NCBI RefSeq assembly: GCF_001894745.1
Contig: NZ_BBYF01000009.1
Span: 124,001-188,000, forward strand
DNA length: 64,000 bases
Direction of reading: 5' to 3'
DNA from: Paenibacillus sp. NAIST15-1
GTDB taxonomy: Bacteria; Bacillota; Bacilli; Paenibacillales; Paenibacillaceae
Shown: positions 52,423-64,000 of the stretch, piece by piece
How the letters are laid out: each line of letters starts with the position of its first letter
Position numbering within the stretch: position 1 is the first letter of the stretch
Program-made: the position numbers and the translations under genes
Notes under the pieces: generated by a model
Told to the model about the DNA's origin: nothing
Seen by the model: only the letters and a program-made list of their open reading frames with translations
Databases searched by the model: none

Positions 52423-53159
52423 CTAACCTCGCTCCTTCCTTCATAGGCGACCCAGTGGAAATAAATTCGGTTCCATTTCAAATATGCACGTCCTACAGCA
52501 ACTATCGCTTGTATTAAAAAAATTCCTATTCCAAATGCAATGGCAACTATCGACATTTCCGTTCCATAGAAAGCTCCGCCACCAAGTGAGAACTTCAATA
52601 CGTACAAAAGAGGAGTTGCTAATAACGCAATAGCCGCTACACCAAGCCCAAACCACGTTGCCCATAGCCCGAACATAACCGGGACAACCATAATGCTAAT
52701 AAAGATCGTACCTGCGTAGGCGATAGCTGAACGGGGACGTCGTCCTTCGGACTGCTGATATGGTGGGTAAGCAGTATTCGGTATTCCGCCGTACTCTTGA
52801 GAATATCGATTTGGTTCCCCATAATGCTGATTCAAATCCAACGGATGTTCAGCATTCTTCAGGAAGCTAGGATCCTCGAAGAGTGGAGGTACTTGTGAAG
52901 CTTGACCTTGTTGACTATGAATAAACGGTTCTGTTACCGGCTCCCGTTCAACCTCTTTATCCCCTCGTTCACCTAACAGCAGCTCGGCCGCAAGTTCTTC
53001 CGGATCGCCAAGCTCTCGAGCAATCTCTTCTTCTGTTCGTCCCTGCTGCTTGCTGAATTCAAAGTGTGCATCATACTCTGCTAATATTTCATTGCGCTCC
53101 GACTCTGGAAGCGACAGTAGGCCCATTTTCAATTGCAGCATAAATAACTGCTTATGCAT
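52419..53159 (-). CDS. HAAS-domain (DUF1700) membrane protein
   Basis: A 246-residue protein. Residues 1-75 are the HAAS helical signalling domain (FMLQLKMGLLSLPESERNEILAEYDAHFEFSKQQGRTEEEIARELGDPEELAAELL). A Pro/Gln/Tyr-rich linker (75-155) leads to four membrane helices in the C-terminal half. It is usually regulated by, and partnered with, a PadR repressor encoded just upstream. ATG 53159 follows GAGAGGTG; a GTG at 53177 overlapping the padR stop is an alternative. The linker is longer than in most members. Confidence 0.85.
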   Translation of the reverse strand: MHKQLFMLQLKMGLLSLPESERNEILAEYDAHFEFSKQQGRTEEEIARELGDPEELAAELLLGERGDKEVEREPVTEPFIHSQQGQASQVPPLFEDPSFLKNAEHPLDLNQHYGEPNRYSQEYGGIPNTAYPPYQQSEGRRPRSAIAYAGTIFISIMVVPVMFGLWATWFGLGVAAIALLATPLLYVLKFSLGGGAFYGTEMSIVAIAFGIGIFLIQAIVAVGRAYLKWNRIYFHWVAYEGRSEVR

Positions 53160-53173
53160 GTTGTTCACCTCTC

Positions 53174-53512
53174 TCACTTCTCCTTGGATTCTTCTTCCGC
53201 TTCGGTAAGCAGATTGGCTACTCCCGACACAAATTTATCCCACTCGGTCACGAGCTCATTCATATAATCCTTGCCTACTGAAGTAAGCTTATAATATTTC
53301 CGTGGCGGTCCCTCGGTAGATTCTTGCAAATAGGTTGTACAGTGACCATCCGCAACCATCCGTCGCAGAACTGGATATAGAGCACCTTCGGCAACCTCCA
53401 CATGCTTGGATATCTGCTGGGCCAGCTCGAAGCCGTAACGATCTCTCTGGTTAATGAGAACCATGACACACAGTCCGAGCACCCCTTTTTTAAATTGAAC
53501 GATTTCCTTCAA
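53174..53512 (-). CDS. PadR-family transcriptional regulator
   Basis: A 112-residue winged-helix protein: KEIVQFKKGVLGLCVMVLINQRDRYGFELAQQISKHVEVAEGALYPVLRRMVADGHCTTYLQESTEGPPRKYYKLTSVGKDYMNELVTEW is the classic PadR-s1 pattern. Start TTG 53512 is chosen because GGGGGTGA lies 6 nt upstream. GTG codons at 53527 and 53521 are alternatives. It probably represses its own operon (padR-HAAS-DUF4097) and is relieved by envelope or drug signals. Confidence 0.88.
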   Translation of the reverse strand: MKEIVQFKKGVLGLCVMVLINQRDRYGFELAQQISKHVEVAEGALYPVLRRMVADGHCTTYLQESTEGPPRKYYKLTSVGKDYMNELVTEWDKFVSGVANLLTEAEEESKEK

Positions 53513-53527
53513 TCGAGTCACCCCCAC

Positions 53528-53840
53528 TCCATAACGTGATGAATTATAATTTATGATTCAGTATTGTATATTGATTAGTAGTACACGATGATTATATCCC
53601 CTGGAATAGTGTTCCACAATAGGTTATTTCCAAAACTAGCCTCAGGTCTAGGTAAAACCCAACTAGAGTCGGAATGAAGCAGTGAAGCATAATTTCACAA
53701 GGATCAGAACGGGTAAGAACAAAGAGAAATAAGGGAAATAAGGGAAGACAAGAAGGACAAGTACGAAAGGCAAGCAAGAGTAAAAGGTAGATTAAAGGAA
53801 GAGCACAATATGCCTTCCTCACATATGGATATGGGGTCAT
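53528..53840. other. intergenic region between padR and eno
   Basis: About 310 bp. A TATAAT-like element reading toward padR lies around 53550, with a poor -35. The rest is purine-rich (AAGGGAAATAAGGG-type) on the plus strand and pyrimidine-rich on the other, with no gene recognised. Confidence 0.35.
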
Positions 53841-53881
53841 AAAAAAGAAGCCAGACCCCTTCAAGGGAGTCTGGCTTCTAT
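53841..53881 (-). terminator. terminator of the glycolytic operon
   Basis: On the minus strand AGAAGCCAGACTCCC-ttgaa-GGGGTCTGGCTTCTTTTTT, 33 bp past the eno stop. Confidence 0.93.
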
Positions 53882-53913
53882 CGAATCAGCAAGCCGCATG
53901 TGCGGCAAGCCAA

Positions 53914-55227
<1,314 letters not shown>

Positions 55228-55267
55228 TTATAAATAAATTACTATATATCCAGGTAAGTTGTAAAAC

Positions 55268-56806
55268 TTACTTCTTAATCATGCTTTGTCCTGTCATCTC
55301 TGCTGGCTGAGGCACGTTCATCAAGTCCAGAATCGTCGGAGCGATGTCTGCCAAGATGCCGCCTTCGCGCAATTCCACGTCATTCGAAGTAACGATGAAT
55401 GGAACCGGGTTCGTCGTATGTGCAGTGAATGGACGGCCTTGCTCGTCGAATACCATATCCGCGTTGCCGTGATCCGCCGTAATGAGGCAGACGCCGCCTT
55501 TCGCCAATACCGCTTCAACTACCTTGCCCATGCACTCATCCGTAGCTTCTACGGCCTTGATTGTTGGCTCCAGCATACCGGAGTGACCAACCATATCAGG
55601 ATTCGCGAAGTTCAGGATAATCGTATCGAACTGGTCAGAGTTGATTTCGTTCACTGCTGCTTCTGCAACTTCGTAAGCGCTCATTTCAGGCTGCAGGTCG
55701 TAAGTTGCTACCTTAGGCGAGTTGATAAGCACACGCTTCTCACCAGGAAGCTCAACGTCACGGCCGCCGCTGAAGAAGAACGTTACGTGCGGATACTTCT
55801 CCGTTTCCGCAATGCGAAGCTGCTTCTTGCCATGCTGCACGAGCACTTCACCAAGCGTGTTGTCCAACTCTTTTGGAGAGTAAGCAACATATCCGCCAAC
55901 TGTTTCTGCGAACAGCGTAAGCGCAACGAAATGCAAGTTCTTAGGGAACTTGTCGCCACGATCGAAGCCGCGGAAATCATCGTTGGTGAACACTTGGCCA
56001 AGCTGGATCGCACGGTCTGGGCGGAAGTTCATGAATACGACGGAGTCGCCTTCTTGAACCAAGCCAACCGGCTGATCGTTCTCATCCACAATTACCGTAG
56101 GCATAACGAACTCGTCATATACGGATTGGGAATAAGATTCTTCAACTGCAGCAATTGGATCGCGGTATTTTGGGCCTTCGCCGTATACCATTGCGCGGTA
56201 CGATTTCTCAACACGTTCCCAGCGCTTGTCGCGATCCATCGCATAGTAGCGGCCTTGAACCGTAGCGATACGGCCTATGCCAACTTCGGCGATTTTGGCT
56301 TGCAGCTTTTCGATATATCCGCGGGAGCTATCAGGCGCAACGTCACGGCCATCCAAGAATGCGTGAATGTATACGTCCTTTAAGCCTTCACGCGCACAGA
56401 GATCGAGCATCGCAAGCGCGTGGTCGATATGGCTGTGTACGCCACCATCAGACAACAATCCGTAAATGTGAAGCGCTTTATTGTTCTCCTTCGCAGTCTT
56501 CACTGCTGCAAGCAGTGTTTCGTTCGAGAAGAAGTCGCCTTCACGGATCGATTTTGTAATACGAGTCAGGTCTTGATATACGATGCGGCCTGCACCGATG
56601 TTCAAGTGACCTACCTCGGAGTTCCCCATTTGACCTTCTGGCAAGCCTACCGCTTCGCCGCAAGCTGTCAGTGTCGTATGAGGGAATTGGCTCATGTAAC
56701 GGTCGTAGTTTGGCTTGTTCGCTTGCGCGACTGCGTTGCCAACTAGTGTATCGCGAAGTCCGAAGCCGTCCATGATGATAAGTGCTACCGGTCTAGGTGC
56801 GGACAT
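55268..56806 (-). CDS. gpmI: phosphoglycerate mutase, cofactor-independent
   Basis: A 512-residue dimanganese enzyme interconverting 3- and 2-phosphoglycerate. [13 protein letters not shown] (metal ligand Asp) opens it, [24 protein letters not shown] contains the phosphorylated Ser, and [45 protein letters not shown] and [10 protein letters not shown] are the remaining metal and substrate motifs. ATG 56806 starts 1 nt after the tpiA stop and has AAGGGGCGAAG upstream, within the tpiA end. Mn dependence often makes this isozyme pH-sensitive in sporulation. Confidence 0.97.
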   Translation of the reverse strand: MSAPRPVALIIMDGFGLRDTLVGNAVAQANKPNYDRYMSQFPHTTLTACGEAVGLPEGQMGNSEVGHLNIGAGRIVYQDLTRITKSIREGDFFSNETLLAAVKTAKENNKALHIYGLLSDGGVHSHIDHALAMLDLCAREGLKDVYIHAFLDGRDVAPDSSRGYIEKLQAKIAEVGIGRIATVQGRYYAMDRDKRWERVEKSYRAMVYGEGPKYRDPIAAVEESYSQSVYDEFVMPTVIVDENDQPVGLVQEGDSVVFMNFRPDRAIQLGQVFTNDDFRGFDRGDKFPKNLHFVALTLFAETVGGYVAYSPKELDNTLGEVLVQHGKKQLRIAETEKYPHVTFFFSGGRDVELPGEKRVLINSPKVATYDLQPEMSAYEVAEAAVNEINSDQFDTIILNFANPDMVGHSGMLEPTIKAVEATDECMGKVVEAVLAKGGVCLITADHGNADMVFDEQGRPFTAHTTNPVPFIVTSNDVELREGGILADIAPTILDLMNVPQPAEMTGQSMIKK

Positions 56807-56807
56807 C

Positions 56808-57608
<801 letters not shown>

Positions 57609-57620
57609 TTACTTGCTCTC

Positions 57621-58802
57621 TTACTTATCGTTCAATGCAACCACGCCTGGCAATGCTTTGCCTTCCATGAATTCAAGGGAAGCGCCGCCGCCTGTGGAGA
57701 TGTGGTCCATTTTATCTTTCAGCTTGAACTTCTCAACCGCTGCTGCAGAGTCGCCGCCGCCGATGATTGTATAACCAGCAGTTTCCGCACATGCTTCTGC
57801 TACCGCACGCGTACCATGAGAGAACGGCTCGATTTCGAATACGCCCATAGGCCCGTTCCATACAACAAGCTTGGAATTTTTGATAACGTCAGCATAGATT
57901 TCACGAGTTTTCGGACCGATGTCAATGCCTTCCCATTCAGCAGGAATGCTGTCGATCGCTACCACTTGTGTGTTTGCATCTGCACTGAAGTCATCTGTAA
58001 CTACGATATCTACTGGCAAGTAGAGGTTTTTGCCAAGTTCTTTGGCTTTCTCGATGAAGCCTAAAGCAACATCAAGCTTCTCGTTGTCGACAAGCGACTT
58101 CCCGATTTCGTTGCCTTGTGCTTTGAAGAATGTGTATGTCAAGCCGCCACCGATCACGATATTGTCGGCGATTTCCAACATTTTGTTGATAACGTCGATT
58201 TTATCTTTAACCTTGGAACCGCCTACGATTGCCGTAAATGGACGCTCAGGGTTTGTCAGCGCTTTGCTAAGTACATTCAATTCTTTCTCCATCAACAGAC
58301 CGGACACGGCTGGCAAGTGATGTGCGATGCCTTCAGTGGATGCATGTGCACGGTGAGCCGCACCGAACGCGTCGTTCACAAACAAGTCCGCAAGTTCTGC
58401 GAAGGCTTTAGCCAATTCTGGATCGTTCTTCTCTTCGCCTTTGTGGAAACGAACGTTTTCAAGCACGACAACGTCGCCGTTTTCCATTTTTGCAATTTCA
58501 GCTTTTACGTTTTCACCAATTGACTCGTCAAGCTTCTTAACGGGCTTACCAAGCAGTTCGCCAAGACGTACTGCTGCAGGTGTCAGACGCATGGAATCCA
58601 CAACTTCGCCCTTCGGACGACCCATGTGGCTTGCCAAAATAACTTTCGCACCTTGTTCCACCAAATAGTTAATTGTCGGCAACGTTTCGCGTACACGTGT
58701 ATCATCCGTAATCACACCATTTTCCAATGGAACGTTGAAATCTACACGTACAAATACGCGCTTACCCTTAACTTCTACATCACGCACACTTTTCTTGTTC
58801 AT
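57621..58802 (-). CDS. pgk: phosphoglycerate kinase
   Basis: A 393-residue enzyme making ATP from 1,3-bisphosphoglycerate. [82 protein letters not shown] and the C-terminal hinge [40 protein letters not shown] are all present. GGAGGAA precedes ATG 58802. It is separated from gap by a 279-bp gap that contains a hairpin and a pyrimidine/purine-biased leader. A separate promoter or processing site may exist there. Confidence 0.97.
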   Translation of the reverse strand: MNKKSVRDVEVKGKRVFVRVDFNVPLENGVITDDTRVRETLPTINYLVEQGAKVILASHMGRPKGEVVDSMRLTPAAVRLGELLGKPVKKLDESIGENVKAEIAKMENGDVVVLENVRFHKGEEKNDPELAKAFAELADLFVNDAFGAAHRAHASTEGIAHHLPAVSGLLMEKELNVLSKALTNPERPFTAIVGGSKVKDKIDVINKMLEIADNIVIGGGLTYTFFKAQGNEIGKSLVDNEKLDVALGFIEKAKELGKNLYLPVDIVVTDDFSADANTQVVAIDSIPAEWEGIDIGPKTREIYADVIKNSKLVVWNGPMGVFEIEPFSHGTRAVAEACAETAGYTIIGGGDSAAAVEKFKLKDKMDHISTGGGASLEFMEGKALPGVVALNDK

Positions 58803-58884
58803 CCCCGTGTTCCTCCTATCGTCGATTACACCGGCACACGCCTCTCTCTGGTGTGTTGTTCGGTATGTTCTGTGTTCTTGTTCT

Positions 58885-58990
58885 GTATGGGTTCCATCTA
58901 AATCTTTCTCTCTATATATCGTATATCGTTCGTTAGTATGTTCTGGTTTCTCTCTATACTCTCTATCTCTGTATATCTAAAAATCTGTGT
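58885..58990 (-). other. low-complexity purine-rich leader between gap and pgk
   Basis: On the transcribed minus strand the RNA is rich in AGAGA and AUAUA runs (complement of TCTCTCTATATATCG, TTTCTCTCTATACTCTC). It lies just upstream of pgk. No coding frame is convincing. It could be a ribosome-loading or RNA-processing region. Confidence 0.4.
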
Positions 58991-59031
58991 CCGCACTGGT
59001 TCTCGATATGCTCTAGGCACTATAAGGATCA

Positions 59032-59066
59032 AAAGAGGAGGCCTGAACGGTCACTCCTCTTTGATT
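59032..59066 (-). terminator. hairpin after gap (possible partial terminator)
   Basis: On the minus strand CAAAGAGGAG...CTCCTCTTTTG forms a 10-bp stem with a short T-run, 16 bp past the gap stop. It may set the ratio of gap to downstream mRNA. Confidence 0.6.
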
Positions 59067-59081
59067 GTAAGTGCTATGCGA

Positions 59082-61177
<2,096 letters not shown>

Positions 61178-61211
61178 TCTCTCCACTCCTGCTTCCCATA
61201 AGCAACCATTG

Positions 61212-61247
61212 GACTAAAAACGTCCCATCTCTACATTTTTTGTCCCA
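61212..61247 (-). promoter_or_regulatory. CggR operator
   Basis: On the minus strand the site reads TGGGAC-N6-TGTA-N4-TGGGAC-N6-AGTC. The B. subtilis CggR operator is CGGGAC-N6-TGTC-N4-CGGGAC-N6-TGTC, so spacing is identical and 16 of 20 defined bases match. It lies between the -10 element and the cggR start, as in B. subtilis. Confidence 0.85.
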
Positions 61248-61252
61248 CCACT

Positions 61253-61281
61253 ATTCTACCGAATAACGCAGCAACTTGCAA
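61253..61281 (-). promoter_or_regulatory. sigma-A promoter of the glycolytic operon
   Basis: TTGCAA (61276-61281), 17 bp, TAGAAT (61253-61258), read on the minus strand. The CggR operator follows immediately downstream. Confidence 0.65.
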
Positions 61282-61686
61282 GTATCCTGAACCCCTGATT
61301 TTGCGCCCAAAACCGCGAATTCTCTGCCTATAAACAACTTCTATAATAAGCAAGCAATATCGAAGTTATTCATTATCAGACAACATATCTAGAAGGGCAT
61401 ACGACTGCCTATGATGTAATTAACCCAAAATACGACAAGTTAATACATATTTCGCAAAAATTTTAGACATTCCTCAGTATAGACATTAATGACGGACATC
61501 ATGCCCTGCTCGTACCTGCGTTTACAAAAGTTTTGAGCTTTCCTTCACATCCTGTTCGCTCTCCACGTCCCCATGTAGTTTAGCCATCGACATTGCTCAC
61601 TTAGATCGGGCAACATCCACCTTATTCGGCACCGTCCACTTATTATAGAAAGAATTATTTTAAAATAAATATTCAGTGGCGCTCAC
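61282..61686. other. intergenic region between cggR and tRNA-Arg
   Basis: About 400 bp of AT-rich DNA between divergent transcripts. No frame, hairpin terminator or repeat could be recognised. Confidence 0.4.
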
Positions 61687-61716
61687 TTGACTTTGTTATA
61701 CGCTTTCTTATATAAT
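61687..61716 (+). promoter_or_regulatory. promoter of tRNA-Arg
   Basis: TTGACT (61687-61692), an 18-bp spacer and a perfect TATAAT (61711-61716), 22 bp before the mature tRNA. Confidence 0.75.
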
Positions 61717-61737
61717 AAATTTTGCTCTTGTATGAAT

Positions 61738-61812
61738 GCGCCCGTGGTCCAATGGATATGACGTAGGCCTCCGGAGCCTGAGATCAAGGTTCGATTCCTT
61801 GCGGGCGCGCCA
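61738..61812 (+). tRNA. tRNA-Arg (anticodon CCG)
   Basis: 75 nt including an encoded CCA. The acceptor stem GCGCCCG pairs with CGGGCGC. The anticodon arm is TAGGC-CTCCGGA-GCCTG, giving anticodon CCG. The T arm is CAAGGTTCGATTCCTTG. It reads CGG codons. Confidence 0.95.
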
Positions 61813-61941
61813 TTTACACTCCTGTCCTTATTTGGCACAGGATAAGAAGCTACGTTACGCATATATTTAGGTGAATAAGCACGGAAGTAACATCTTGAAT
61901 TTTGCAGAAGCGAAACGATAGATGTTTTTTTCTCTACATAG

Positions 61942-61958
61942 TTTGACCATCTTTGACT
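61942..61958 (+). promoter_or_regulatory. CtsR operator at clpP
   Basis: TTTGACC-ATC-TTTGACT is the reverse complement of AGTCAAA-N3-GGTCAAA, a full match to the CtsR heptad repeat (A/GGTCAAA-NAN-A/GGTCAAA). It overlaps the -35 of the clpP promoter, so CtsR would block RNA polymerase until heat or protein stress. Confidence 0.9.
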
Positions 61959-61981
61959 TTTTGTTTCAAGTCCTTTATATT
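61953..61981 (+). promoter_or_regulatory. sigma-A promoter of clpP
   Basis: TTGACT (61953-61958), 17 bp, TATATT (61976-61981). The -35 lies inside the CtsR box. Confidence 0.7.
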
Positions 61982-62015
61982 GAATGTGTAATGATATTAG
62001 TTAGGAGGGGTTATC

Positions 62016-62597
62016 TTGAGTTATGTACCCGTAGTTGTTGAACAGACGAATCGTGGCGAAAGATCCTATGATATTTACTCTCGATTGTTGAAGGATCGCA
62101 TCATCTTCCTCGGAACAGAAGTGAACGATCTCGTGGCGAATTCGATTATCGCCCAGCTGTTGTTCTTGGCTGCAGATGACCCGGAGAAGGATATTCATTT
62201 GTACATCAATAGCCCAGGCGGTTCAATCTCAGCCGGCATGGCCATATACGATACAATGCAGCACATCAAGCCGGACGTATCTACGATTTGCGTGGGCTTG
62301 GCAGCTTCCATGGGAGCGTTCCTGCTTAATGCAGGTGCCAAGGGCAAGCGTTTCGCCCTGCCGAACAGCGAAATTATGATTCATCAGCCGCTTGGCGGAG
62401 CACAAGGGCAAGCGTCCGATATCGAGATTCGCGCACGCCGCATCTTGAAGATGCGCGACACGTTGAACAAAATTTTGGCGGATCGCACAGGTCAGCCACT
62501 TGAGCGCGTGGAGCGCGACACGGATCGCGACTACTTCATGTCTGCCCAAGAAGCGTATGAATACGGTCTGGTTGATAAGGTTCTTGGCAAAGAGTAA
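62016..62597 (+). CDS. clpP: ATP-dependent Clp protease proteolytic subunit
   Basis: A 193-residue serine peptidase forming tetradecamers with ClpC/ClpX ATPases. The triad is S98 (GLAASMGAF), H123 (IMIHQPLGG) and D172. [20 protein letters not shown] and [15 protein letters not shown] are family signatures. The start is TTG 62016, preceded at 5 nt by AGGAGGGG. CtsR-controlled promoter and terminator make it a single-gene stress unit. It degrades, among others, SsrA-tagged proteins made through the tmRNA encoded in this window. Confidence 0.97.
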   Translation: MSYVPVVVEQTNRGERSYDIYSRLLKDRIIFLGTEVNDLVANSIIAQLLFLAADDPEKDIHLYINSPGGSISAGMAIYDTMQHIKPDVSTICVGLAASMGAFLLNAGAKGKRFALPNSEIMIHQPLGGAQGQASDIEIRARRILKMRDTLNKILADRTGQPLERVERDTDRDYFMSAQEAYEYGLVDKVLGKE

Positions 62598-62611
62598 ACA
62601 GTAAACGTGAT

Positions 62612-62661
62612 ACAGCCTCTCTCATGCGATCTATTTTGCATGTAGAGAGGCTGTTTTTTAT
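62612..62661 (+). terminator. terminator after clpP
   Basis: ACAGCCTCTCT...AGAGAGGCTGT with an inner CATGC/GCATG pairing and a TTTTTT tail. Confidence 0.93.
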
Positions 62662-62703
62662 TGCTTATTTCAACTGAAATGAATAACGAAAAGCTAGGTT
62701 TAC

Positions 62704-63870
62704 TTAGGTAAGAATGATCGGCAAGGACTCGAAACCGAACATAAACTCGCTCTGGATGCGCTTCAACGGCTTGGAATGATCACATTGATAGTTCGGGAAA
62801 CGATCGAGCATTGCATTCAACGCTATCCTCGCTTCCAGCCGTGCAAGTTGAGCCCCCAGGCAGAAGTGGATACCATGACCAAACGCTAAATGCGGGTTTG
62901 GCTGACGGCGAATATGGAAGAGTTCTGGCTGTTCGAACACAGACTCGTCATGATTCGCTGACCCGATCCACAACATGACGAACTGCCCTTCAGTTAACAT
63001 CATGCCATCTACTTCCACATCCTTCTTCACACGGCGAAACATTAACTGTACCGGCGAGGTAAACCGCAGCACTTCTTCAATAGCGCCAGGCAGTAAAGAA
63101 CGATCGGATCTAATATCGTCCCATGCGATGCGCTCACTGTCGAAACACGCTAGTGCAGAAGAGAGCAAATTCGTTGTCGTTTCATTGCCAGCCACAAGCA
63201 GCAAAATACAAAACCCAATGAGCTCAAAGGGGGACAACGGTTCTCCGTCTGACGTTGCATGCACAAGCCTAGTGATCAGATCATCCTGTGGATTACGGCG
63301 GCGTTCTTCTGCGATCGCCTCGAAATATACAGCCATCTCCTTCTGGCAATTGCTATTGCGGTCAATGTCACCACTCACTAATGCCTCCGACCATTCTCGA
63401 AACTGATCTCGATCGTGTACCGGTATGCCGAGTATTTCTGCGATTACAATAATCGGGAGCGGAACTGCGAAGTCTTGAACTGCATCCATTCGTCCTTTGC
63501 TTTCCACCTTATCTAGAAGCTCATCCGCCAATGCTTCAATTCGTGGAATCATCTTTTCAATGGATCTAGGTGTGAAGGCTTGTGAGACTAATGTTCGAAG
63601 CTGGCTATGCTTCTGCGGATCGGTGCGGAGGATGCTGTATTCAATCGGCCGCTTGTCTTCGCTTCGCAATTCGGAAGAAAAATGGTTGTAATCAGCAAAT
63701 ATCCTCTTAATATGATCGTATCGGTACGCATGCCAGAACGTTCCCCCCAGCAGCTGAGGATTCTCTGAACGCAACAGAGAGCTCTCTGACCACAACAAAG
63801 GACTCTCTGACCGCATAGTTTTGTAATGAGATAATGGCAGCACTTCATGCTCTTGAATCCATTTCATCAT
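62704..63870 (-). CDS. cytochrome P450 (bacterial class I, CYP107-like)
   Basis: A 388-residue soluble haem monooxygenase. LLLVAGNETTTNLL is the I-helix oxygen-activating motif, EEVLRFTSP contains ExxR, and HLAFGHGIHFCLGAQLARLEARIAL carries the haem-ligand Cys. The substrate is unknown; relatives hydroxylate fatty acids, terpenes or polyketides. No ferredoxin is encoded nearby. Near the N-terminus (about residues 19-41) three 7-residue units (SESPLLW, SESSLLR, SENPQLL) reflect a 21-bp DNA repeat, an insertion not expected in the family. A strong AAGGAGGGG precedes the ATG. Confidence 0.92.
   Translation of the reverse strand: MMKWIQEHEVLPLSHYKTMRSESPLLWSESSLLRSENPQLLGGTFWHAYRYDHIKRIFADYNHFSSELRSEDKRPIEYSILRTDPQKHSQLRTLVSQAFTPRSIEKMIPRIEALADELLDKVESKGRMDAVQDFAVPLPIIVIAEILGIPVHDRDQFREWSEALVSGDIDRNSNCQKEMAVYFEAIAEERRRNPQDDLITRLVHATSDGEPLSPFELIGFCILLLVAGNETTTNLLSSALACFDSERIAWDDIRSDRSLLPGAIEEVLRFTSPVQLMFRRVKKDVEVDGMMLTEGQFVMLWIGSANHDESVFEQPELFHIRRQPNPHLAFGHGIHFCLGAQLARLEARIALNAMLDRFPNYQCDHSKPLKRIQSEFMFGFESLPIILT
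63762..63818 (-). repeat. 21-bp tandem coding repeat in the P450 gene
   Basis: Three units begin at 63762, 63783 and 63804 with TCTCTGA(A/C)C(G/A)CA on the plus strand; the third is partial. Each adds seven residues to the P450 N-terminus. In-frame length polymorphism is plausible. Confidence 0.8.
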
Positions 63871-64000
63871 TCAACCTCTCCCCTCCTTAACCATGCAACA
63901 TAGCTTCAGTCACAACTCTTCCTCGATTTACAGGGATTCGAAATAATATCTTGCATTAAAACTAATATATGTAAATAATAACCTACATAGACCTAGGCCT

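Overview
The window looks like chromosomal DNA of a spore-forming member of the Bacillales, most likely Paenibacillus or a close relative. This is inferred from gene content and base composition, with no database search. The pointers are the cggR-gap-pgk-tpiA-gpmI-eno operon, the secG-rnr-smpB-ssrA block, a spore-coat type transglutaminase behind a sigma-K-like promoter, surface proteins with copper-amine-oxidase-type stalk domains, a DUF4855 protein, a BTAD response regulator and a 7TMR-DISM hybrid sensor kinase.

Left part (1-25 kb) is largely about the cell surface and signalling. It holds a secreted GH18-like protein with stalk domain, an aldehyde dehydrogenase, a BTAD response regulator and a 1718-residue LPXTG adhesin with six CnaB-type modules (three nearly identical). 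These are followed by a GntR/ABC/permease operon with a clear palindromic operator, a hybrid kinase carrying two separate kinase modules, a second stalk-domain protein, transglutaminase, a membrane protein, a YebC-family regulator, uridine kinase and a DUF4855/F5-8C secreted protein with a cre-like site.

The middle (25-44 kb) is an accessory patchwork. It includes acetyltransferases, a MacB/FtsX-type exporter with a TetR regulator, a bacterial prolyl 4-hydroxylase, an SGNH hydrolase, small unknown proteins and an apparent operon doxX - esterase - ribA - ribD divergent from an XRE-cupin regulator. Oleate hydratase divergent from a TetR regulator, a lipoprotein and a DUF1796 protein follow. This part also carries an IS3-type transposase remnant and a dispersed non-coding repeat that resembles, at one end, the 3' end of the tmRNA gene.

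The right part (44-64 kb) is core: tmRNA (365 nt, tag GKQQTNYAFAA), smpB, an MgtC-type membrane protein, an RNase R with an unusual ~360-residue disordered tail, secG, pdxK/thiD, a PadR-HAAS-DUF4097 envelope-signalling operon, then the complete glycolytic operon led by cggR with a recognisable CggR operator. A tRNA-Arg(CCG), clpP under a CtsR box, and a cytochrome P450 with a 21-bp coding repeat close the window. Almost all core genes in this part lie on the minus strand.

No CRISPR array, prophage, restriction system or complete insertion sequence was seen. The most unusual items are the RNase R tail, the duplicated tmRNA 3' end with its dispersed repeat family, the putative quinone/flavin operon, and the separated kinase/BTAD-regulator pair around the adhesin.
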